In this document: one piece after another, positions 26,109 through 33,603 of the stretch | How the letters are laid out: every line of letters starts with the position of its first letter | Numbering within the stretch: position 1 is the first letter of the stretch | From: an uncultured Clostridia bacterium | Lineage (GTDB): Bacteria; Bacillota; Clostridia; Christensenellales; Borkfalkiaceae | Length of the DNA: 36,265 nucleotides | Reading direction: 5' to 3' | Assembly: GCA_947629725.1 (NCBI GenBank) | Contig: CANREU010000002.1 | Coordinates: 1 to 36,265 of the forward strand | Made by a program: the position numbers and the translations under genes | The notes under the pieces: generated by a model | What the model saw: the letters and a program-made list of their open reading frames with translations, nothing else | Told to the model about the DNA's origin: nothing | The model's database searches: none

Positions 26109-27746
26109 TTATAAATAAAGGTATGTCGTATCGGGATAGGTTATATTTATTCCCATATCAAAAAATTTAATATTGGACGTTAAGTTAAAGGGACCGCCTT
26201 TGCTTGAACCAGCGTAATATAGCGTAAGTTTTTTCTTATGGATAACGCCCGTACCGTCCAAATTCTCCACGATCCAATATTTTAGATCTCTCGAATGAGA
26301 CAGCTGCTTTGAGGCAAGGCAAAAATCGGAATTGCGTTCATTTCCTTCATACAACGCTATCTGCCCGGTCCCACTATAGCTTTCGTTCCCGCTTCCCCAC
26401 ATGAAATGGATCGAGAAAGAAATTTTTATTCCTTGCTCGCCGATATTCTTAATGTAGTTTGACAAATCAATGGAAATGCTTTTCGACTCCGTTAGTGAAT
26501 CGCTATCCGAGGCATATGCGCTACTTACATTGTTGTCGATCAAAGTAATACTTTTTTCGCTCTTCTTATACCACCCTGCCTTCAAGGCGATCCCCTCGGA
26601 GGGCATTTTCGTAGCAGTATACAGCTCCTTGTCCGCCGTGTACCAACCTGCAAAGATATAGCCTTCCTTCTCGGGCGCGGGAAGGTTTACGCTCTCCCCT
26701 GCCGCTTTGGAAATATCGGTGACGCCCGTACCGCCGTTTTCGTCAAATTCGATCTTTCCCTGCCATACCGCATTGAGCGTAACGCTCTCCGCGGGCATTG
26801 CGGAATAGCTCGCCGTTTCCCCATCTGCCGTCTCCCACCGCAAAAATTTCGCAAGAGGCTTTGTAGGCTCTGGTAAGATGACGGAAGACCCCGCACGGGC
26901 AACGATGGGCGGAATGTCCGCGCCGTTCAATTCGATGACGGGTGCCCATTCTTTTACATATAACTCCATCGCCCCCGTCACTTCACCGTGAAATTCATTT
27001 GCTCCATCCGCGTCCCTCGTCCAAACAAGTCCTGCCTGTTTTTTGTTGTTCCTTGTCTTGGGGACGACTTTATCAATTGGTGTGCCGTAAGGAACTTGCA
27101 CTGTTTCGGTCGGAAGGTCTCCGTCAAAATGGAACGTGACGGCGTATGTTTGAAGGTCAAAAGCCGCATACAAAATGACGCGTTTCGTCTCGTTCAGTTT
27201 GAAGTTGCTTTCGTTCAAAACAGAGACGACAGGGAGATTTCCGTATTTGTCGGAAATCTGCGTTCCGTTCCCGTCCGCCTCCGTATACCAACCCTTGAAA
27301 ACACTATGCACGAGCGTGAGATCGTGAGGAAGTTCAGGGAGCTCGGTGTTGTAAGGAACGGTGAACGAACGATCCCCTGTCACCGTCGCGTCGCCATAAT
27401 CGAGAACAACCGTATAATCTATAGGCTTGAAGTGCGGGAAGAGCACGATATTTTTCTTTTCATTATAGGTAGAGAGCGAAGCGCCGTCCGCGCCGACATA
27501 CTGCGTTCCGTCGGTCTGCGCGCTAAACAGCCCTAAAAACTCATAGCCAAACCGATACGGAATGCTCTCTAATGAGTAGGGCGAACCCTTTTTCACCGTT
27601 ATAAGGTGTATTCCCGCGTCATCAGAGTATTGAATCGTGTACTCCTTATCCCCTTCCTCCAACCCGAAGCAGCCCGTAAGCAGCAACGACGCCACCATGA
27701 CGACCATGCAAAACAGACTGAGGTTCTGAAAAAACTTGTGCTTCAT
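26109..27746 (-). CDS. InlB/Listeria-Bacteroides repeat (Flg_new-like) surface lipoprotein
   Basis: Lipobox LLLTGCFG; repeats such as YRFGYEFLGLFSAQTDGTQY, IEFDENGGTGVTDISKAAGESVNLPAPEKEGYIFAGWYTAD. Confidence 0.8.
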   Translation of the reverse strand: MKHKFFQNLSLFCMVVMVASLLLTGCFGLEEGDKEYTIQYSDDAGIHLITVKKGSPYSLESIPYRFGYEFLGLFSAQTDGTQYVGADGASLSTYNEKKNIVLFPHFKPIDYTVVLDYGDATVTGDRSFTVPYNTELPELPHDLTLVHSVFKGWYTEADGNGTQISDKYGNLPVVSVLNESNFKLNETKRVILYAAFDLQTYAVTFHFDGDLPTETVQVPYGTPIDKVVPKTRNNKKQAGLVWTRDADGANEFHGEVTGAMELYVKEWAPVIELNGADIPPIVARAGSSVILPEPTKPLAKFLRWETADGETASYSAMPAESVTLNAVWQGKIEFDENGGTGVTDISKAAGESVNLPAPEKEGYIFAGWYTADKELYTATKMPSEGIALKAGWYKKSEKSITLIDNNVSSAYASDSDSLTESKSISIDLSNYIKNIGEQGIKISFSIHFMWGSGNESYSGTGQIALYEGNERNSDFCLASKQLSHSRDLKYWIVENLDGTGVIHKKKLTLYYAGSSKGGPFNLTSNIKFFDMGINITYPDTTYLYL

Positions 27747-27939
27747 ATGTTACCTCCGAAAAAAGTTTTTTCGCAGTAAAAAGGACACAAAAAAGTGTGC
27801 CTTCAACCGAAGACACACTGCGTTGGTATCTCCGATTGTTGTCACACAAACTTCCAACCACTTATTGAGTATAGGAAATAAAGAGATACGCAAAGCCCAG
27901 TTTGCGTCCCTACTCAATAAGCTATACAGTTTGTGTGAC
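27747..27939 (-). ncRNA. Structured 5' leader/attenuator RNA, copy 1
   Basis: P1 GUCACACAAACU/AGUUUGUGUGAC, P2 CUUAUUGAGUA/UACUCAAUAAG, P3 ACGCAAA/UUUGCGU, pseudoknot GUAUCUC/GAGAUAC, terminator GUGUGUCUUC-GGUU-GAAGGCACAC-U6. Confidence 0.75.
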
Positions 27940-27945
27940 GAGACA

Positions 27946-27974
27946 AGTATACCACACTACAAAGAAAATTACAA
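27946..27974 (-). promoter_or_regulatory. Promoter of leader RNA copy 1
   Basis: Minus strand TTGTAA-17-TATACT; predicted +1 at the first base of P1. Confidence 0.65.
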
Positions 27975-28116
27975 GTCTTTTTCAAAATTATTCGAAAACC
28001 GTTGTTTCTCTCTCCTCTACCGCCCGCTATCCGTTCTCTCCACGCTGTTCCTCTCCCTACCTCCCTCCTCGCTGTCGGGGAGGGGGGGTAGGGAGAGGGG
28101 TCGCCTTTCCCAATAA

Positions 28117-28167
28117 CGCCGCGGCAATTGCCGCGGCGCTTTTTGCTGCTTACTCCTTTGTCCACGG
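28117..28167. repeat. Direct repeat copy B
   Basis: Same terminator and PWTKE-stop coding end as 26035-26086. Confidence 0.9.
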
Positions 28168-30297
28168 CTCTGCGAAACCGTCTATGCCGTAGCGCCACCA
28201 ATTGGCGCTCTGCCCCCACTGCTCCTCCGAAGGAGCCTCTGCGGAGAAGTAGGAAACGGTTGCACTCTTGAGCGCGCTGCTTCCCCCGCTGCCGTCGTTG
28301 AGCGTCGCCCAAGTCTCTTTATCGCCCTCGTAGAAGAAGGTCTTCAAAGACGAGGAAAACGCGTGGGCGAAATAGGTGACATCCTTCCCTATCACGACCT
28401 GCGTCAAATTCTCGCAGTTCATGAACGCGTCCTGTCCCACATTCTTCACGCCCTTGCCGAGCACGACCGCCTTGATGGGCGCGCCGTTGAAGGCGCTCAT
28501 CCCGACCTTTTCGATCCCCTCGATCACGATCGTTTCGGGCAAGGGAGAACCGTCGCCGAGATAGAGCGCGGCGGGCGTCTCGCGGAGCGGAGTTTTGAAA
28601 ATGTTCGCATAGCTGTTGCCGAATTCGATCGCCGCCCATTCGGAGACCGTCCCCGCATAATCGACGCGTTCGAGCGAACTGCTCCCCATGAACGCAAAGA
28701 ATGCGCCTGTACCGATCGTCTTCACGCTCTTCGGGATCGAGATCCTCGAAAGCGCGCTGCAGGAATAGAAGGCTCCCGAGCCGATCTCCTCCGTACCCTC
28801 GGCGATCGCGACTTCGGAGAGCGAGCTGCTGTACCCGAAGCAATATTGCCCGAGCGCGGTGACGCCCGAAGGGACCGTCACCTTCTCGAGCGTGCTCTCG
28901 TAAAAGGCGTATGCGCCGACCGCATAGGGCTTCCCGTCGTGCCCGCCGGGAAGCGTAAGCTGCGTTTCCTCCCCGAAATAGGCGTGCAGAGCGTCCGTAT
29001 CGGTGCGCCACACGAAGCCGTCCTTGTCGGGGTCGGTCACGACGCTCTTCTCGGAGAGCGACTTATGGATCACGGTCGTCTCCGCAAGCCCGAAGTCGTC
29101 CTCCAGATTGACGAACTCGATCTGCGAGAGGTTGTATATCTCCGCGATCCGGTTGCTGTCTCGGAAAGTACTTTCGATAGAGCCGCTCGCAATGCTTTCG
29201 ACGCTCGCGGGGATCGTAACGGAGGTGATGAAGGGATGCTCCCAAAAATAGGTGTATCCGTATCCGATCTTCTTTACGCCGTCGGCGATCACGACCCGCC
29301 CTTTGAGATACTTCGGCACATACAAGAGCTCCGTCTTATCCTTATTATAGAGAATGCCGCCCTCGGTGGAATAGGTCGCATTTTCCGCGCTCACCTCGAT
29401 GGATTCAAGCCCTGCGGGGAAGGTGTCCGACGTCACTTCCTGCGAGAACGCCTTGCCGAGGGAGAGCTCCCGCACGGCGTCCGAATCGTAGAAAGTATTC
29501 TTCGGAAGGCTCTCCACCCCGTCGCCGAATTCCGCCCGCTCGAGCGCGGGGCAGTAGCGCAAGAACTCGGTTTCAAAGTTTTCCGCGCCCTCGATCCGCA
29601 CATATTTGAGGGACGTGCAGCCGTAGAACGGATACTTCCCCACCGTTTTGAGATACCCAAGCTCCGCGCTCTCAAGCGCCGTGCATTCGCGGAGGGCGCC
29701 CTTCTGCAAATTTTCAAGATGTTCGAGGTTGATCTTCGTGAGTGCCGAGCAGCCGTAGAAGCAATACTCGCCCAACTCCTTCACCGACTCGGGGAGGAAT
29801 ACGGCGGTGAGCGTCTCGTCGCCCTCCGCCACGTAAAATGCCTGTTCGCCGACCGAGACGACGGGCTTTCCGCTGTATTCGGCGGGGATGACGAGATTGG
29901 TCCTGTCCGTCTCGCTCTCGCCCCAGCCGACCACGGAATACCCCGTCACCGTCTCGCCGTCCTCGCCGAGCACTTCTTCGTATTGCAACTTCGACGACGG
30001 AAGCGTGTAGCCGCAGACCGTGCAGGTCGTCCCCTCGAAGGTGTGGTTTTCGTGCACGTGGTTGCAGGTGCCGCAGACGCCGTTCACGTAATCGTGCGCC
30101 GCCTTGCCGCTCACCGCGTCCTCATGCCCGCAGGTCGACGCGTGCCAGTGGGAGGCGTCGTCCGAGCTCCAAGTTTCCGAATAGGAGTGCTCGTGCGGCG
30201 GGGGCGAGGGCTCCTTCTTTTTGCAGGCGGCGATCCCGAAGACTGCCGCCGTTGCCGCCGAGAACGCGAGCAGTCCGAGTACCAAGTTGTGCTTCAT
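28150..30297 (-). CDS. BspA-like leucine-rich repeat (LRR_5) surface lipoprotein
   Basis: Lipobox GIAACKKK; many LRR_5-type repeats (FYGCSALTKINL, GAFYSCSALSRISIPKSVKTIGTGAF). Confidence 0.88.
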   Translation of the reverse strand: MKHNLVLGLLAFSAATAAVFGIAACKKKEPSPPPHEHSYSETWSSDDASHWHASTCGHEDAVSGKAAHDYVNGVCGTCNHVHENHTFEGTTCTVCGYTLPSSKLQYEEVLGEDGETVTGYSVVGWGESETDRTNLVIPAEYSGKPVVSVGEQAFYVAEGDETLTAVFLPESVKELGEYCFYGCSALTKINLEHLENLQKGALRECTALESAELGYLKTVGKYPFYGCTSLKYVRIEGAENFETEFLRYCPALERAEFGDGVESLPKNTFYDSDAVRELSLGKAFSQEVTSDTFPAGLESIEVSAENATYSTEGGILYNKDKTELLYVPKYLKGRVVIADGVKKIGYGYTYFWEHPFITSVTIPASVESIASGSIESTFRDSNRIAEIYNLSQIEFVNLEDDFGLAETTVIHKSLSEKSVVTDPDKDGFVWRTDTDALHAYFGEETQLTLPGGHDGKPYAVGAYAFYESTLEKVTVPSGVTALGQYCFGYSSSLSEVAIAEGTEEIGSGAFYSCSALSRISIPKSVKTIGTGAFFAFMGSSSLERVDYAGTVSEWAAIEFGNSYANIFKTPLRETPAALYLGDGSPLPETIVIEGIEKVGMSAFNGAPIKAVVLGKGVKNVGQDAFMNCENLTQVVIGKDVTYFAHAFSSSLKTFFYEGDKETWATLNDGSGGSSALKSATVSYFSAEAPSEEQWGQSANWWRYGIDGFAEPWTKE

Positions 30298-30491
30298 GTG
30301 TTACCTCCGAAAAAAATTTTTTCGCAGTAAAAAGGGCACAAAAAAAGTGTGCCTTCAACCGAAGACACACTGCGTTGGTATCTCCGATTGTTGTCACACA
30401 AGTTTTTCCGAATATTTTGGCATACGGGAAAAAGAGATACACAATGCCCTTGATTGTGTTCCCAATACGCCGAAATATAAACTTGTGTGAC
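30298..30491 (-). ncRNA. Structured 5' leader/attenuator RNA, copy 2
   Basis: P1 GUCACACAAGUUU/AAACUUGUGUGAC, P2 GGCGUAU(U)GGGA/UCCCGUAUGCC, P3 ACACAAU/AUUGUGU, same pseudoknot and terminator with U7. Confidence 0.75.
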
Positions 30492-30497
30492 GCAATC

Positions 30498-30526
30498 AGT
30501 ATATCACGCCGCGGGGAAAATTACAA
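30498..30526 (-). promoter_or_regulatory. Promoter of leader RNA copy 2
   Basis: Minus strand TTGTAA-17-TATACT. Confidence 0.65.
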
Positions 30527-30620
30527 GTCTTTTTCAAAATTATTCGAAAACCGCACCTTTTTGTATACGCCCCTCATCCGTCCCCTACGGGGACACCTTC
30601 CCCCCTCGGGGGGAAGGCTT

Positions 30621-31718
30621 TCACTGTGCGCCCAAAACACGGGCGGCGTTTTTGAAGGCGATCTTCTCCGCAATGCGGGCGCCGAACGTCTTTTCGAGGC
30701 CGGAAAGAAAGCGGGGCATGGCGGAAGGGTCCCCGACATAGGGGCTCGGAGGCGCGCCGTCGAAATCGGTGCCGAGCGCCAAGACGTCCTCCCCTCCCCT
30801 TTTAAGGATGTGCCGCGCGTGGGAGAAAAGAGCGGCTTTCTGCCCAGCGGAGGTCTTGTCGTCCGACAAAAAGCCGTCGTAAAAATTGAGACCGACGACC
30901 CCGCCGCTCTCCGCGATGAGGCGGATCCCCTCGTCCGTGAGGTTGCGGGGGTGGAAATAGACGGCGCGGGCGTTGGAGTGGCTCGCGACGAAGGGCGCGC
31001 CTTTTTCTTTGCAGACGGCGGCGACCTCTCTTAAGAGGGCGTCGCTGCCGTGGGAGACGTCGGGGAGCATGTTGAGTTCGCACATGCGCGCGACGCACTC
31101 CCGCCCGAAGGGGGTGAGACCGAACGACACCCCCTCACCGCCGCAAAGGACGCGGCGAGAATTAGGATCGCGCTGCATCATACCTGCCCCCTTTGAAGGG
31201 GTGGGGGTTGGACTTCGTACTTCGGGATCCTTCGGTCGCAATGCTTCCTCAGGATGACGCGGTAAAAGGGGGCGGCGAGAATGGAGATGCGCTTCCCCAC
31301 CGCACGCCGCTCTCCCCTCTTGCCTCCCCCCTTTATAAGGGGGGAGGGTAGGGTGGGGGGTTGCGCACTCCCCTATCTCGTTCGGATAATTCCACGTGAG
31401 CCCGAAGATCTTCACGCCGCGGCGGGAGAGCGCTTCGAGCTTTTCAAGGTCCCCCTCGATTGCCTCCCCGCCCTCAACGGTGAGTACGGCGCACACCCCG
31501 CCGTCCGTGCGCGGGAGCCGCGAAAATCCCTCCCGCGCGCACATCTCATCGAACGCGTCGCAAAGAGAGAGCGCCCTCGCGTACCCCTCCCCCTTTCCTC
31601 CGTTCACGAACGCCGCAAAGCATTGGAGGGCGCAGCCGCCTGCCCGTAAACTCTCCATCGTAACGGAAGCGACGCCCTCCGCGGTGAGAGCGTCGCAATG
31701 CAGATCGATATATTTCAT
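30621..31718 (-). CDS. Membrane dipeptidase (peptidase M19) carrying an in-frame repeat insertion
   Basis: DLHCDAL, TVEGGEAIEGD, GLTWNYPNEIG, GLTPFGRECVARMCELNMLPDVSH, ASHSNARAV, GTDFDG. Confidence 0.88.
   Translation of the reverse strand: MKYIDLHCDALTAEGVASVTMESLRAGGCALQCFAAFVNGGKGEGYARALSLCDAFDEMCAREGFSRLPRTDGGVCAVLTVEGGEAIEGDLEKLEALSRRGVKIFGLTWNYPNEIGECATPHPTLPPYKGGRQEGRAACGGEAHLHSRRPLLPRHPEEALRPKDPEVRSPTPTPSKGAGMMQRDPNSRRVLCGGEGVSFGLTPFGRECVARMCELNMLPDVSHGSDALLREVAAVCKEKGAPFVASHSNARAVYFHPRNLTDEGIRLIAESGGVVGLNFYDGFLSDDKTSAGQKAALFSHARHILKRGGEDVLALGTDFDGAPPSPYVGDPSAMPRFLSGLEKTFGARIAEKIAFKNAARVLGAQ
31128..31370. repeat. Repeat-derived insertion within the M19 gene, two imperfect ~120-bp units
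   Basis: GCGGCGAGAAT...TGCCCCCTTTGAAGGGGTGGGGGTTG and GGCGGCGAGAAT...TGCCTCCCCCCTTTATAAGGGGGGAGGGTAGGGTGGGGGGTTG, about 120 bp apart. Confidence 0.7.
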
Positions 31719-31776
31719 CCTTTGTAGAACATCCGCACAAGGCAGCCGAGCAGCCTCGGGAGCTTAAAACAGACGA

Positions 31777-32254
31777 TCATACGACCTCCTCATTGATGAC
31801 GGCGAGCACGTACCCCTCCTTCACGCGGAACGAAAAGGTTTCGCCCGTCGTGAGATTGGAGATGCCGCGCGTGGAGCCGTAGCGGAGAAAAAGGTTTTCT
31901 TCCGCATACTTGAGCCCCTCCATCTTCATGATATGCACGCCGCCGCCGAAAGGCAACAGGGAGACCGTCTGCCCCCTCTTGCAGGAAAATCCGTGCTCCC
32001 CCTCGCCGCAGAGGGAAAGTTCGGCGCCGTTCGTCTTGAAGAGAATGTTCTTTATGCCCGCCGCCTTTGCCTTATAGAGGAGGTGGAGATTGCCGAGAAA
32101 GTGGTCCTCCCGCCCGCCTCCGCCGCCGTAAAAGACGAGGCCCACCGCGCCGAGCTCCAATGCCCTGTCCACGGCGAGTTCGCCGTCCGTCTCGTTCTTT
32201 TCGGAGGGAAACGTTTCCCGCGTTGAGGAGGATGACGACCGAGCTGCCCCTCAT
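31777..32254 (-). pseudogene. thiN: Thiamine pyrophosphokinase with internal deletion/frameshift
   Basis: N-terminal MRGSSVVILLNAGN (ATGA overlap with rpe) is in one frame; FPSEKNETDGELAVDRALELGAVGLVFYGGGGGREDHFLGNLHLL... is in another; the segment normally between them is missing. Confidence 0.8.
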
Positions 32255-32901
32255 CCGCGCAGCCTCGCGATCGTAGACGCCATGTCTTCGGACTTAAAGA
32301 CGGTGCTCCCCGCGACGATGACGTTCGCCCCCGCCGCGATCACGTCCTTCACGTTCTCCTCGGTGACGCCGCCGTCCACCTCGATGTCGAGCTCGGGGCG
32401 GCCCGCCTTCACGCAGTAATTGCGGACGGCTTCGAGCTTTTTGAGGGTCTCCCCGATGAATTTCTGCCCGCCCCAGCCGGGGTGCACGCTCATGAGAAGG
32501 AGCATATCCGCGCCCTCGTCCACGGCGGGAAAGAGCTTCTCCGCGGGCGTTTCGGGGTTGATGACGGCGCTCTTTTTTACGCCGCACGCCGCAATCTTTT
32601 TGAACAGCGCGGGGATATTGCACGCCTCGACGTGCACGGTGATGATGTCCGCACCCGCCTTTGCGAAGTCCTCGATATGCGTTTCGGGATGGAGCACCAT
32701 GAGGTGGCAGTCGAGGGGCAGCCCGATGTGCGGGCGGATCGCCTTCACCATCTGCGCGCCGAAGGTGATGGGCGGGACAAAACTGCCGTCCATCACGTCG
32801 CAATGCACATAGTCCGCACCGCCCTTTTCGAGCCTCTTTACTTCCTCGCCGACTTTGGAAAAATCGCTCGCGAGAATACTCGGCGCAATTTTGATGTTCA
32901 T
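32251..32901 (-). CDS. rpe: Ribulose-phosphate 3-epimerase
   Basis: MNIKIAPSILASDFSKVGEEVKRLEKGGADYVHCDVMDGSFVPPITFG...LLMSVHPGWGGQKFI...EVDGGVTEENV. Confidence 0.96.
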   Translation of the reverse strand: MNIKIAPSILASDFSKVGEEVKRLEKGGADYVHCDVMDGSFVPPITFGAQMVKAIRPHIGLPLDCHLMVLHPETHIEDFAKAGADIITVHVEACNIPALFKKIAACGVKKSAVINPETPAEKLFPAVDEGADMLLLMSVHPGWGGQKFIGETLKKLEAVRNYCVKAGRPELDIEVDGGVTEENVKDVIAAGANVIVAGSTVFKSEDMASTIARLRG

Positions 32902-32940
32902 GGTGTTTCCTCCCCCGTACATGGAAAAATTCATCGTTCG

Positions 32941-33261
32941 TTACAATTTCAGTTTCCCGAGGTCCATACGCGTATAACAAAAACGCAGAATGTTGATGCT
33001 GTCTTCGTTCTCGTTGATCTCGTAAATCAAAGCATAGTTACCTACGATAATATGGCGGATATTTTCATCCGCCACAAGAAACGATTTACAATCGGTTGCG
33101 GAATAGGGAAATTCGCAAATCGTCTCAATTACACCTTCGATCTTGTCCAAAAGGTCGATCGCAGCCTTCCCGTTACAGAGCGTTTCCGATATGTAAACAA
33201 GAGCCGCATCCACCTCCTGCTCGGCGAGCGGCGTCAGCTTATAGTCGTATTTACTTACCAT
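32941..33261 (-). CDS. RelE/ParE family toxin
   Basis: YKLTPLAEQEVDAALVYISETLCN...IIVGNYALIYEINENEDSINILRFCYTRMD; overlaps the antitoxin ORF. Confidence 0.85.
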   Translation of the reverse strand: MVSKYDYKLTPLAEQEVDAALVYISETLCNGKAAIDLLDKIEGVIETICEFPYSATDCKSFLVADENIRHIIVGNYALIYEINENEDSINILRFCYTRMDLGKLKL

Positions 33262-33511
33262 ACTTCGCTCTCAATTTTGCAAACGTGGCGGGACCATCTA
33301 AAAGCTCTCCGCGGTCTGCCTGCACCTTGCCCTCCATGATTTTGGAATACATTTCGACCTGCGCAAGCCTCTGTTCATACGCAGCCATACTCATAACAAC
33401 CATGTCGCCGTAGCCGTTTTTCGTGACGAAAATCGGCTCATTGCTCGCATTGCACATCTCCGAGAGCTTTGTCGTATCTCTTAAATCTCGAATAGGAATG
33501 ATCTGCGGCAC
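33251..33511 (-). CDS. Phd/YefM family antitoxin
   Basis: IIPIRDLRDTTKLSEMCNASNEPIFVTKNGYGDMVVMSMAAYE. Confidence 0.87.
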   Translation of the reverse strand: MPQIIPIRDLRDTTKLSEMCNASNEPIFVTKNGYGDMVVMSMAAYEQRLAQVEMYSKIMEGKVQADRGELLDGPATFAKLRAKYGK

Positions 33512-33548
33512 CTTTCACCTCCACAGCATTTTATGTTTTTGTGTCATC

Positions 33549-33577
33549 ATTATAGCACAATTATGCGCCAATGTCAA
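33549..33577 (-). promoter_or_regulatory. Toxin-antitoxin operon promoter
   Basis: Minus strand TTGACA-17-TATAAT; spacer contains the imperfect palindrome GCGCATAATTGTGC. Confidence 0.7.
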
Positions 33578-33603
33578 GAAAAATATAAAATAAATAAAAT
33601 CTC

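Noticed and set aside
27880-27910. GGGACGCAAAC-like match to the c-di-GMP (GEMM) riboswitch core in leader copy 1
   Set aside because: The match is short, lies within a P3 stem, and is not conserved in copy 2, where P3 has a different sequence.
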